Assembly: GCF_000006565.2 (NCBI RefSeq)
Contig: NC_031480.1
Location: 6,317,170-6,381,169, forward strand
Reading direction: 5' to 3'
From: Toxoplasma gondii ME49
Lineage: Eukaryota; Apicomplexa; Conoidasida; Eucoccidiorida; Sarcocystidae
Length of the DNA stretch: 64,000 nucleotides
Shown here piece after piece: positions 1 to 11,876 of this stretch; positions within the stretch are counted from its first letter, which is position 1; each line of letters starts with the position of its first letter. The notes beneath the pieces were generated by a model, which made no database searches, was not told where the DNA came from, and saw only the letters and a program-made list of their open reading frames with translations. Both the position numbers and the translations under genes were made by a program.

Positions 1-268
1 GACCTCGAACTCCTTGCGAGACTCTGGCAAAGACAAACAAGCGAAAAACATTGCAGAAAAGATAGACATGCATGGGAAAAAACGTGCACTGGAGAGCAGC
101 GTGTGGAGAGGCGGACCCGGTTACACTACCCTTTGCGTGAAAGGAAGGTCCAGATTTCCGATCCTCAGGACTCTGTTTTCCCTCGGCTTTGTCCTTCGAG
201 CGTCCATTAAGGCAGACGTCCTGGACGCTCGGTCGCTGTTGACGAGACGAAACATACAGGCACTTATG
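1..268. other. Spacer 3' of MRE11
   Basis: This lies downstream of the MRE11 stop codon and probably includes its 3' UTR. Open frames run across it on both strands, but none has an ATG context, splice structure or recognisable motif. I see nothing further in it. Confidence 0.5.
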
Positions 269-3200
269 TTATCTCCACTCTTCCTCTACCTGGTTTCCGT
301 CTGCCTCTCCGTTTCTGTCTTCTTGTTCTTCGCGAAAGCCCGAGCCTGAAACTCGTCCCTTTCTCCTCACTCCAGGGGCGCCTCTGTCGTCTTCGCTGTC
401 ACCTCGACTTTGTGCCTTTCCAGCGCGCACTCGTCTTGGATTTTCGGCGTTGTGGCCTCGGCCGCGGCCTCGCCGCCCGCGCTGAGGGCATGAAGCTTCT
501 ACAGAAGTCTCCTCCCTGGGATGACTCGCTGCGAGAGACAAGCCTTTCCCGCCGCGCGTCTGCTCCCCACGAGTTGAGAGGCCTCTTCTCGTCCACTGCG
601 ATCCACTTCCTCTTCCGCCGCGAGAGGCAATCCCAGCCTCGTCTGAGAAGTCAGAATCCGTCTCTCTCGCCTGCCACTCGTGGTCGTCAGAGAAACCGGT
701 CTCGCCTAAGAAAAGAGCGAAAAACAAAACCAAAGAGAGACACCACGCTTACTTAATGAAACACCGAAGTGGAAACAAAGGAGATAAACGAAACAGATGA
801 GAGAGAGACGAAACAGAGGAGAGAGGAGTGGAGAAGGATGCAGAGGGCCTGCGGGCAGGAAACCGACCCAGTATGGTGAAGGACGACCGACGGAAAGAGA
901 CCTTGGAAATGCATAACCAGGCCTCTGTGTGTATTTACCTACACTTCCCTCTACTTCGACCGATCTCTATCTTTCCAAGTACATCTCTACCTGTGTACAG
1001 TTATCTCTGGAGATACACATTCAGTGTCCATTCCCGCCTAGAGAGGAACGTACCGTCATGGCGCCTTGCGTTTCGTTCAGGGAGATGTCTGGTGTCGAGA
1101 GTGTCTGCAGCAAAGTCGTCTTCCTCTTCTCGTGCAGCTTCTCCCGCCTGACGGGTGCTCTGAGGAAAAACGCAGTTCAGTTCTAGGCAGCTCGTTCACA
1201 GGAGCCGAGACACGCGAGAACTGTCAGGTACGCAGAAGAGACGGGGCGCGAGAGAACGGTGGAAGGAGAGGAGACACGAGCGCAGAAAGCGACTTGTGTT
1301 GACCGAACCGGTTTCCTCCTTGAAAATTCAGCAGAAACCATCTATCAACGAAGGCTGTCTTGTTCTCTTCTCCTTCAAACGCAAGCAAGAACAGACACTT
1401 CTTTCTCGCAGGATACTTCCTCCTGTCTCGTCAGAGCCGGGGAGCACGTACGCGTTGGCGAGGCTCTTGATTCTGCGCACTGCTCTCCCTCTCAAGAAGT
1501 TCTTCGTCGTCCGGAAAACCATGGAGAATCCGCTTCTCCCGGATGCTTCGAGTCCGTTCCTGAAATGTCAGCAATGAAAAACAGTTCCACTTCGTGGAGA
1601 CGAATCCCCACAAAGGAGACACCATATCGAGCAGTTGCCGCCGCCCCGCTACAGCCCGTCGTGGGTCCGCGGATCCTGCGCCTCAGCGTTTTTACGAAAC
1701 CGCGCACCCGGGGTTCGGCATATATTCGGAGACTTTTCGAAGCAGATCGCCGTGACTCTTGTGGGGGATACTCGTTACTTTTTCTGAAGTCTGTGGCACG
1801 AAGGCCGCCGAGGCAAGAGGGCGAAACACTTGGGTGTGTGAGTCCAGGGAAAACTCGGTGAGACACGAGAACGGCGAGAAGTAGCAAATTTCGTACCACA
1901 ATGAGTGCATGCACATCTGCAGGTTCCACGTCTTTTGAGGCGTCTGGCGCAACGTCTCGCAGTTTCATCTTCGCTTCTCGCCTCGCGGCCTGCACGTTGC
2001 GATCGATGAAAGCCGCAATGGCATTGGTATCCTGAATGACACACATGGTTTACAGGGAAGTCAACAAAAAAGGGCAGGGGAGAGGAGGCAGGAAATGACG
2101 AAGAGAAACAGAACACAGATCGAAGAAGATAGGAGACAGAAGCCAGACAGACGAGAGATCGAACAAGGAACAGAGATCGAAGAAGAACAAGATGGTGCCG
2201 AGGAACGGAGAAAAAGACGTTGGAGACTAGAGGGAGAGAGACAGACGAAGAGACAAGCGTCGAACGTAGCCCCAAAAGTCCATTTCGAGAATGAGGCAGC
2301 TGAGATGACGAGGGTGGTTAGAGAAGACGCGCAGTCGACCAGGACAGAAGCGACGGCAACTGAACAAAGAAGCAAAGAAGCCGACCCTCCAAAGAGAAGA
2401 GAAACCACGACAGGGAAGGCCGACGAACTGCTGGATGCAGACAAGCAGAGACGACGAGGAGGAAGAAAGCTAAACACGAGCAGAAAGAGAAGGGAGGACA
2501 CCCACAGAGAAGAAGAAAAGTCGAGAAGCAAGAGGAAACGGAAACGAGATCCGGAATAGACCAGATGGGGGAGAAAGGCGAGACGCCTGCGAAGACGAAA
2601 CCGCAGAGAACGAGGGCGAGACGGCGTGAACCTAAACCAAGGAGTTGAAGCGGTGGAGACAGAGAAACGGATCTTTCTCAGCCTACCATTTTCACAACGA
2701 AATCCTGGACAGCCACATTGAAATCCGGTTCGGGTAGCAAGTCAAGGGTGTTTGTTTCCTCGAGGAAGTGGAAGATCTACGAAAAACGAAATGTCGAAAA
2801 ACGAGAGGAAGACAGATCTGGCATTGCCTCCTTCACAGGCCGGGCTGACGAAGGTCCTGTGAAAAACGACGGTGGCAGTCGTCAGTCTCTCTCTACTTCT
2901 TCGCCCTGCTGCCGTCGGCATCCGCCTCTCTGCAACACTCCCCACAGGAACTTCCACCCCAGAGACACGGACAAGGAACGGGAGAGACAACAAGACCCAA
3001 GGCAGGCGAAAAAACAGCGAGACACGGATCAAACGAGAGAAGAAGCGAGAAGAGAAGACAAGAGCGGAGCACAACCGGCCAAAGGCCTTAGGAGAGAAGC
3101 TTCTCGCGACGCGTCAGGGGTTGACGACACGCAGAAGAACCTGGGGAGGCCAGACTCGCTCTGAAAATTTGGGGAAGAGCCAAGAAGACAGGAGACACCG

Positions 3201-6200
3201 CCAGAAGAATGCGGCAACAAATCCCAGCGAAAAGGACGTCTGCAGAAGAGCTGAGGCTCAGAGAGAAGAACAGCGACTTTTGCGTTGTTTTGAGAAGAGA
3301 GAGCCGTGGAACGTTAAGAAAAGCTCACAATGTCTCGAATCTCCGACGTTTCGTTGCCAGCAATTTCTTCGATTTCTAAATCGGGTAGTCTCTGGCTCGG
3401 CTTCTCTCCTGGACTGAAGAACAGAGAGAGAAAGGCACGTCGACAAGGGGGGGGAAAAACGGTCCAACGGAAGGCACAGAAAGGAGAGGGAAACGCAGAG
3501 AGGCTCACGGAGAGGCACACGCGATAGTACACCGAAGGCGCGAGTAAAAAAGAGATGCCGGAGAGAGAAACGCAGTGACAGAGACGATTCAAAAAAGCCA
3601 AGCACGAAAGCCCAGCTACTGAAATGCGCCCTTTCGTCTCGGCTACTCCAAGAATCGAAAAAAAGTCTTCTGGGGCTTCGGCTTTTTCTCCAGACTTTTT
3701 TTGACAAAGACACGGGAACCAGGCAAACACACGAAGACGAAAACAAGGCAAGAACTTGCCCGCGAGAGAGGAACGAGGAAAGGGAGGTCTCGTAACTGAC
3801 TGTTCACGGAAAACGCGAAACGTGGACGCTAGGAGTCGTAAAAGGGGGCGACGACAAACGAGACACCTGAGGTCGACCGCAAGCGTTTGCGCGGCCAACA
3901 CGAAGCAACGTGAGGAAGGTTGAAAGTGAAGAGGTGAGAGAGGGATGTGGAGCGCCAAAAAAAGGACTGGGTCAAAGGAAGAGGGAGATCCGTGGGGAGG
4001 CTAGAAGTCGCAAGCAGAAAGAGACAGGAAGGTCGAACAGGCGACCGGGGAGGAGTGGAAAACAAAGGAGTCGGAACGGGGAGAAGGTAAACTGAGAACG
4101 AGAGCAGATGGCGAGGAAAGAACGTCAAGAAAAGCGCGGATGAACGAGCGAACACTGGAGAAGAATAGGGAGGAACACAACGCAAGGAAAGAAGCGCCTA
4201 GAAGGATAAAAACGCAACTGAAAAGTTCGCGACTCACGCGTGATTCGCGGATGCCCGTTTCCGGTAAAAATGGAGGAGGTCGCCCGGGTTGGCGACTCGG
4301 CCGACAAACTGGGCGCCGAAGCGCGAGGTGCTGATGGTGGAAAATCCGGAATGTTCAACTCGGAGACGAACCAAGGGAAGTTTCTTCTTCTCCTTCGTGG
4401 AGTAATTACAAAAGAGTTCGAACGCTTCTTCTTCTTCTTCGGCCTTCGTCTCCCTGCTCCCTCCACCGTTCGATCGACCTCCCTTCCGCTGTCGTGCTCC
4501 ACCTCCAACACTTGCTTCTCCTTGTTCTCCGTCTTGCTCACTCTCTGGGTTTTCACGAGCGAAGCGAGAAAGAAGTTCCTCAACCGCATCGGTGAGAAGC
4601 TGCCAAACGTCTCGATCTTCTGCAGGCTGAGCCGTTTGCAGGTTCCGCCCCGCTCCGCTGTTCGACACTCGCGACTGGGGAGTCCGTACGCCCGAGAGCG
4701 CAGGCGCGAGCGGCGGCCGCGAGTGGAGCAAGTCTGAGAGGGCTACGTCCTCGAAAAGGAGTGGACGAACTGTCCGGAGTCGCTGCGGAGTCACTCGGTA
4801 ATTCTCGCCTCTGCTTGGACACCCGCGCGCAGGAGAAAGAAACGCGGAGAACGCAGAGAAAAAAGGCCCAGTCAGAATGAAGCGCAAGTCTCTCCGCGAT
4901 TGTGTATGGACACCGGAGGCAGAAAGAGAGAAGGCGAAAACAGATTCTGAGAAGGCAAGTGACGAGCCGGGTGACTAGAGGACGGCAGTATCGAGTTGGA
5001 TAGATCGAACAAAGAGCTGCTTCTAAGACGAAAGTCCCACATACACGGATGTCAGACGTCCTGAGCATCCGTCTGTAACATCGAAAACAGAACGCAGAAG
5101 AGTGGAAGCGGCAAGGAAGGAGGAGAAGCCGTCGACAGAAAAGGAAGCTAAGACACCAAAACGGCCACAAAAGTGTGAGAGGACTGCACGTTGTTCTGCA
5201 GTTCTTTTGATCGAGAAAAGATCCTGAGTCTGGCGATGCGAACATGAGAGAGAGAGACGAAACGCGGAACTTCCGACACGAATGCATGCGTCTTCGTAGC
5301 AGAAGAAAACGTCGAGTGCTTGCGCGTCGAAAGAAGAAGGACTCGCCACTGCTTCTCGTGAAGACTGTGCTCCCCCCCCCTCCCCGACAACAGCGCGAAG
5401 CGAACTCCCCATCAGCGTGGACGCGTCTCTGGTGAAGACGTCTACGCAGACCCAAATGGCTAAATGATGAACACAGGTAGAGACGAACGCACATGGGTAG
5501 CTGCTGCGGGTTTGAAGGTCGATGTGCATGTGGGGAGGTTGAGCTGGTTTCCGACCGACTGTCTATACATTTGTTTCCTCGCGTACCGAATTTCCAAGAG
5601 AAATACGTGCTTGGGCAACGCTTCGCCGGCAACGAGAGAAGTCGCGATCGACGACCCCGGCTGGAGAACTCGAAAGGTGCCTTGCGGCGCGTCACGCAAG
5701 TCGAGGTGGCAGTCGTGTTCGTGACCCTTGGAGGAACGCGAGAAAAAAAAAGCAGAAAAAACCGTAAAAAAAGGACGCCTTCGAAAGAAGCGAGGACACA
5801 ACCCAGACATCTGCGAAAAGCGACCGAGACGGTGCCGCGCCCCGGCGAAACAGAGGCTGACCAGAGGTCCGAGAGACTCCTTTTCGTCTCCCAAAAGCCT
5901 TGACAGATGTCTCGGGAGGACGAAACGAGGAGCAAAGACAGAGGGCGCTCCTCGTGCACCCGCTTTCTAAACGCATGCGACGCAGTGCGTGGACAGCCCA
6001 AACGAACGGCGGAAGATACGCGTTTCTCCAAACACGAACGTGAAGGCTTTCCCCTGGACTTGGTACAAAAACTGCGGACGCAGTGCACGAGTGAGAGAGT
6101 CACAAACTCGGAGTGACTCTCTTGTAGGTGTACAGACGCTCCAAACGAAGGGACAGCCGAGCCACGGGTGGATCGCATGTGCATGCGAAGGAATCCGGAA

Positions 6201-9200
6201 GCGACAGAAGCGTCGGCCTCGGACTTTCAAGAAACAACGGTAGAGCAAAAACTCGCGAGTCACAGCAAAAAAAAACGCGGGGACGACTTGAAGAGACGGC
6301 ATGCGTGTTAAAGGAACTTCAAGATCGACGCTCGAAACGAGGCGCCCAGTCGTAGCTGAATTTGCTCTCTCTCTGGAAAGCGGGGCGCGCGAGCAGACCG
6401 AAAGCTGGGAACTGGAGGAAGAATACGAGCTCGTTTGAGAAACCTCTGAAAGAAGACTTTGTTCTCAGAATGCCTTACCCAAATGGCGAGGTCCAGAAAA
6501 TCTGGAAGCATTTGTTCGTGGATGCAGTTCTTCGCAGGCTGGCCTCCAAAGGCTCCCTTGTACCTGAGAGACGAAGAGCGCAAGAGAAGAGAGAACGGTA
6601 AAAGAACGAAAAACAAACCAAAAAGAGAAGAGAACGGCAGGACGCGCGAGAGAAGCGATGTCCGGGGAGTAAGAACAAATGCGCGAAAAGATGAAGGAGA
6701 AGCCTCGAAGGGGGTCTCCGAGGAATCAGAGGTAAGCTTCCGGCAACCCGTGGAAACAGAAAGAAGACGCGACACGACGTAACGCTTCTCGTCTTCCCCT
6801 CGGCGTCTCGTTCGACTCAGAAAGAGTACTGTGCATTCGTCGCGATCTCGTCTAAAGCTTCCTCTGCACTGTCTTCCAGCTGGCCATCCACGGCTGCGTC
6901 ACCCTTTCGACATGCGATGTCTCCACGTCGCGGAAGGCTCTAGCGACTGCTTGCTTCCTCTCACATGTTTTGGTGCACCACCATGATGTTAAACCAGTCG
7001 TCGACCGAGTCCTCGCCGGCGGATGCAGAAGGCACCAGAAAGCGAACCTGGAGAGGCGGACGGAAACGACGGAACGCGAAGTGAACACGAGCCCGGAGCT
7101 TCTGGGGGAAAGGCTACATAGGAGCGACGGGAGAGAGGACTCCGAGAGAAAGGGGAGAGAGAGAAGAGACAGAGAGGAAACGAGAGACGAGAGATACGGC
7201 AACTCCTGCCTGAGGGAGCAGAGAAGAGAATCGACAGATCCCAGGTGCAGAGAGCTTGACAAAGGAATCGTTCGGTGAGAAAACACCGAAACTGGGGTTA
7301 TCAAAACTCGACAGGAAACTTCTGCTTTTCGACATGTGAAGACGAAACGGAACAACAGCACAGCGAGAGGCGACAGAATGTGTTCCTTTACATCGGCAAA
7401 ACTTTCGCTACCATTTCTTTTCACTCCTCTTTCTCTGCTCTTCTCGTTTCCGCTACTCGTTTCTCTCCTACTCCTCCGTTCCTGTGTTCTTCACTGTTCC
7501 TCTCTTTCGATCCTCTTGCGTCGACGATGCTTTCTCTCTTCCCCGGCCTTCCCTCCTCGCTTCTTGCTGGTCTCTTCTATTTCTTCTGTTCCCCATGCAT
7601 CTCTTCCTTCCCCAGTTTCTTCTTTCCTGACCTTTCCGTTGTTGAAGGCTCGATGCAGTCTGGCGTCTCGAATCCACCCCACACCGTAAATTGCAACCTG
7701 CGCAGATTCGCGAAGACTTCGAGCCTCAGGAGATGTGTTGAAACTTCGGGGACAGAAACGCAAATGCCACTATGCTTCTCAGAACGGAGTTTCACGTGAG
7801 CGCTTTGCTGAGACTGGCAGAATCTCGGCATGCACTTGATAGTCAATATTCCACTGCATGCGCGAAAAGAAAACACATCTCTCCAGGTGTACGTACACTG
7901 CTCGTCGTGCGGAGTCGAAGCGTCCGCAGCTGCCACCACTGCGGCCGACAGGCTAAAAACGCTGTCGCCGTTGCACCTCCGTACAGGTAACGTAATGCTT
8001 TGACTTGAACGAAGAGCAGGCGACTCGCAAGGAAGAAGACAGCGAGAGAGAGACGAGAAGAGAGAGACAGGCGAAGTTGAGAGCCAGAGGAAAGAGGCAA
8101 ATCGGGCTCGAGGGAAAGGCGCACAGAGCACGCCGTCGCACCAGTATATTAGAGGCGAAAAGAAAAGAAGGAAGAAGGTGAGAGGAACGCGCGACTGTGC
8201 ACTCGAAACTCAGGCGACAGTCCGGCCGGCCGGCACAGAGAAAAACTTCATTTTCCATTAGAGAAGCCAGCGTGACGAAACTCAAGCACATATGTCCCCG
8301 CAGCGACGGAAGTCTGAGAAGCCGTAGAAATACTCGGAAAGTGAAAGCGAGGACAGATACCTTGGTTTGGCCTTTTTTGATGAGAATCGGTTTAATGGTC
8401 ACTTCGTCTGTAGCGTCACACCGCCCGAAGTAGTTGATCTGCGAAAACGCAGCGACAAGTTGACCACTGACTGACAGCGAAACGGTCGCACCACCAGTGG
8501 ATTGGGAACGCTAAACGGGGAAAATCGAGAAGAAATGCGAACGAGGCAAACAACCTTCTGCGCCTCGTGCGACCTTGTCTTATCCGAGGTTGTCCTGGAT
8601 ATAAACTCGACACTTCAAGAATACACAAACGGCTTGAAAGCCCAGCCGGTGAGACACCGAGAACTCTGGGCTGTACGTACGCCTGGCAGTTCAGAACTCC
8701 GCGTGCGAGGATTTCTCCGAGGTCCAGAGAAAGAACCGAAGAGCCATAGGCAGAGCGATTTCCCCAGGCTTCTGCCTCCAAATGAAATGGATGAAAACCG
8801 ACAGTTTGCGCCGTCGATCTACGCTGAGCCGCTAGAAATGCAAAGCAAGAGTACATCCCTCCTAGGCACAGTCACCTCTCGCAGATAACGTGACCTGTCA
8901 CGAAACACACCCCGTGAGTGGGCGACGCAGACGCCAGGGAGAAACGCGTGCATGCATGAAAGGAAACGCGTTGGTGGGAAGACGACGGCACCCGGAAAGC
9001 AAAGGTGACAGGCTCGCAGATGGAGGAGGCGACGCCAGAAATGATGACCGCGCGTTTCGAACACACCTGAGGCCGCGTCCGAGGCGTTCCACCCGGAGCA
9101 GTGGAGCGTCCGGGGAGGACAGGTCAGTTTTTAGACTTGAGCGAGGGCGCAGCAGGTGCATCTACGAGTCTTGCAGGTCCGGTCAGAGGAGACAGAGGTA

Positions 9201-11876
9201 GTGCAGACTTAGGCTCGCAGGCGCGAATCCCCGAAGACATTGCAGAGAGCAGTGCGGGATATGTCACGAAGACTTCGGATGGAAACTTTAGAAGGGAAAG
9301 GGAGTGTATTTCTCGAAACGGAACGCCGAAGCAACAGAAAACGGGTGCTTACCAGATGCGCCGCTTCCAGCAAATCGAGAGGCGACAGGTGGGATTGTTC
9401 CCCCGGGTCGTCTGTGTGCAACGAGAGACGAAAACGAAAACAACAGAGACGCAGCACCGGGAAGCGGTTGAGGAACTCTGAGGGCGAGGAAAGAAGAGAC
9501 TACGGCTCGAGCACGTGAGCGCCAGACGAAGCGCGAGAGCAGAGAAGCAGGGAAACCGACCGATTGGAAACTGAGATATCCTTTTGTCGCTTCAATGAAT
9601 CTAGTAAATCTAGTAATGCTTGTCCAGCAAACATCAGAGTGCGGAGAGGAAGTGACAGAAACCGCAGAAAACAGGGAAGGGAATCTGGAACAAAGAGAGA
9701 AAGGAGACTGTCCGCGATACCGCAGAAACGCGAAGGGTGAAAACCACAGAGCGCGGGAGAAACGCGGCGCCGCCGCGCTGTTCTGAGTCGTTTTCACAGG
9801 AGAAAAATGACAGAAAAGAGTTGGAACCTTTATAACTCGCGAAAGGCCTTCGGCGTGACCGGCACACATCCCTCGTCAACGAAGAAGCGTGGAAACCTTC
9901 GACTCGTCCACTGGCACAAGTGCTCGCCAAAGGCAAAAAGAGAGGCATGTTTCTCGGGGGTACGTCCAGGCGAGCGCGAGAGAGCGAAGCGCCCTTTTCT
10001 CACCATGGTTTCCGTGCATGGCGAAGATCGGCATGCAGACATTGATGTTTTCATCCAGGTAGTTGAGTCCGAATCGGAAGCCGTCGACTTTCTTGCCGCG
10101 TTTCTCCCCGAGCTCTCTCTCGCTGTCTCGTGGACTCTGTTCTCCACGCCCTCTGCTCTCGGCGGCACCTTCCAGCACCTCGAAACTGACTGCGCCGTCG
10201 CCGAAACAGAACTTCCTCAGCAGGCAAAATGTACGGTATCTGAGAGAAACACCGACACTGAGAGAGAAGATGGAAAAAACGGAGAGAGAGACAAGAGGGG
10301 GAGGAGGTGACAGAGATACACAGGATGCAGGGGAGAAGCAACAGAGGAGACAGAAGAGACAGAGGAGACAGAACAGGTAGACGGCGTGGAGGAGGTAGAC
10401 TAGGCAGAGAAAAAGTGGAGGAGAGAAGGCGACATAAAGCAGATTGGGCAGATAAACGAGGAACATTTGACACATGAGGAGGTAGACGGCGCGACGGAGA
10501 AAGAGAGGATGGAAGTGAGAGAAGAGGAAAAGGAGATAGAGCAGAGACAGGAGACAAACGTGGTGGAAGAGCTTGACGAGATACAGGACATCTGATAACC
10601 GAGATCGGGGCGACCAAGGAGACAAAGAAGAGAACGAGGAAAAAAAAGCTTCGCGCTGTTCTCGCAGTTTGTCCGGATTCCTACGGGGACTTCCAGGCTC
10701 CCAAATGCAGCGGCGAGAGAGGTATTGTCTAGTGAAGAGAACAGCATTGCCAGTTGACAAGACAGACAGAGAGACAGAAAGAGAAGACGACACAGAGAAG
10801 TCGCGAGACAGAAACAAGACTTCCCGCTGTGACGGTGGAGTCTCGAGAGGGACGAGGCGCATGGAAAACCACGAAGGAAAACACAAAGTCAAGCACACAG
10901 CGTGGAGCGAAAGGTAGAAAACTAAGCGACGCAGAAACAGCAGAGAAAAGGGCCGTGGAACAGGATGTCCACCTAACAAGTTACTGACGAACGCTTCTCT
11001 ACTGAAAGAAGGACAAGGAACAGACAGTGACGGGACTGACAACGTCGCTCGAGACGGCCGATTCTCATCGAACAAGTCGCCGCCATGGAGAAGGAAGTCG
11101 ACTTTCAGATTTCTTCCAATTTCCAGAATCTCTTGAAACGTTTCAAAACTGTCTCCTCCGCGCTCGCTGTCGTCTGCCTTGTAGCCGAGGTGCGTGTCGG
11201 TCGCGACAAGAATCCGCAGAACATCGTCCTGGCCCCTGTCTCCTTCCTCTTCGTTTTCTCTGTCATCCCCGCTGCCTGTCCTCTGCGTCGCTTCTCCCCA
11301 TTCTCTTTGAGAGGAATGCCGCCTTCCTCTGAGGAACGCGCCCCGGTCGGCAGGCGAAGAGACTCCGATGGAGGACGGCCTCCCTTCGGTTGCTCGACCC
11401 TCAGCTTTCTCGAGAGGCCGTCTGCGTTGTTCGCCTCGAGGCGCTCTTCCTCCGTCCACGTCCTCTTCGAATTCGTCTCTCGAGGAAGAAGCCGACATCT
11501 CGTGGAGTCTCTCGCGCTTCCTGGAAGCGGCGCCGCGCGCTTCATTTGCTTCCGCGTTGGGTGTACGCACACCCGAAGCCCCAAGCGTGTCGCGGCAAGG
11601 CGCTTGCGCGGGAGGAAACGGCGAGGCAGGCTGGAGGCGTCGCGGACTTCTTTGTCTTCCTCTGTCGCGAACTTCATCTGTCCACCCAGCGCCCTCGTCT
11701 TCTGCAAAAAGACGAGGACTGCAGGTGTCTTCCTGGACAGCCAAGGACCCTCCGTTGCAAACTTCGCCTCTCTGAGGAACAAGCGAACGCCGCGCGGTCT
11801 CCTGAGGTGTATCCTCGAAGGCGAACTCCCCCTGAGAAAGCAGCTCGTCAAACGCGCTGCGCAAAGCAGAAGCCAT
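269..11876 (-). CDS. MRE11: MRE11 double-strand-break repair nuclease, 15 exons, 1038 residues
   Basis: Mre11 is the Mn-dependent nuclease core of the Mre11-Rad50 DNA break repair complex in the nucleus. Exons (minus): 11876-11041, 10239-10004, 9411-9353, 8438-8361, 7697-7632, 7047-6965, 6563-6479, 5726-5587, 4810-4238, 3413-3329, 2776-2687, 2031-1897, 1559-1452, 1159-1054, 705-269. All phases agree. Phosphodiesterase motifs are in order: DTHLG (about 227), [12 protein letters not shown] (264), HGNHDDPGEQ (354, built across an intron), VVHQN and GHEHDC (482). The capping/DNA-binding region follows ([31 protein letters not shown]), then [17 protein letters not shown]. The C-terminus has arginine-glycine boxes ([18 protein letters not shown]) like the GAR motif of animal Mre11. 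The 220-residue, poorly conserved N-terminal extension is unusual, as Mre11 normally starts near motif I. The start is the first ATG before MASALRSAF; open frame upstream of it is pyrimidine-rich and looks like UTR. Exons 12-14 are the least conserved. Confidence 0.95.
7886..7898. repeat. Dispersed palindrome GGTGTACGTACAC (MRE11 intron)
   Basis: Near-perfect palindromic element lying in the intron between MRE11 exons 4 and 5. Confidence 0.7.
11560..11573. repeat. Dispersed palindrome GGTGTACGCACACC (MRE11 coding exon 1)
   Basis: One mismatch from the consensus. It is translated on the minus strand as part of SGVRTPN in the non-conserved N-terminal extension of MRE11. Confidence 0.7.

Noticed and set aside
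3550..3710. Possible extra MRE11 exon encoding [16 protein letters not shown]
   Set aside because: No acceptor places it in phase, and exons 9 and 10 join directly in perfect phase without it.
5372..5387. Poly-C run (also near 41794, and poly-G near 49464)
   Set aside because: Short homopolymers in non-coding DNA; noted as assembly-risk spots, not features.
11105..11851. Minus-strand and plus-strand long frames overlapping MRE11 exon 1
   Set aside because: They are other-frame shadows of the GC-rich N-terminal extension; only the called frame contains the DTHLG and [12 protein letters not shown] motifs.
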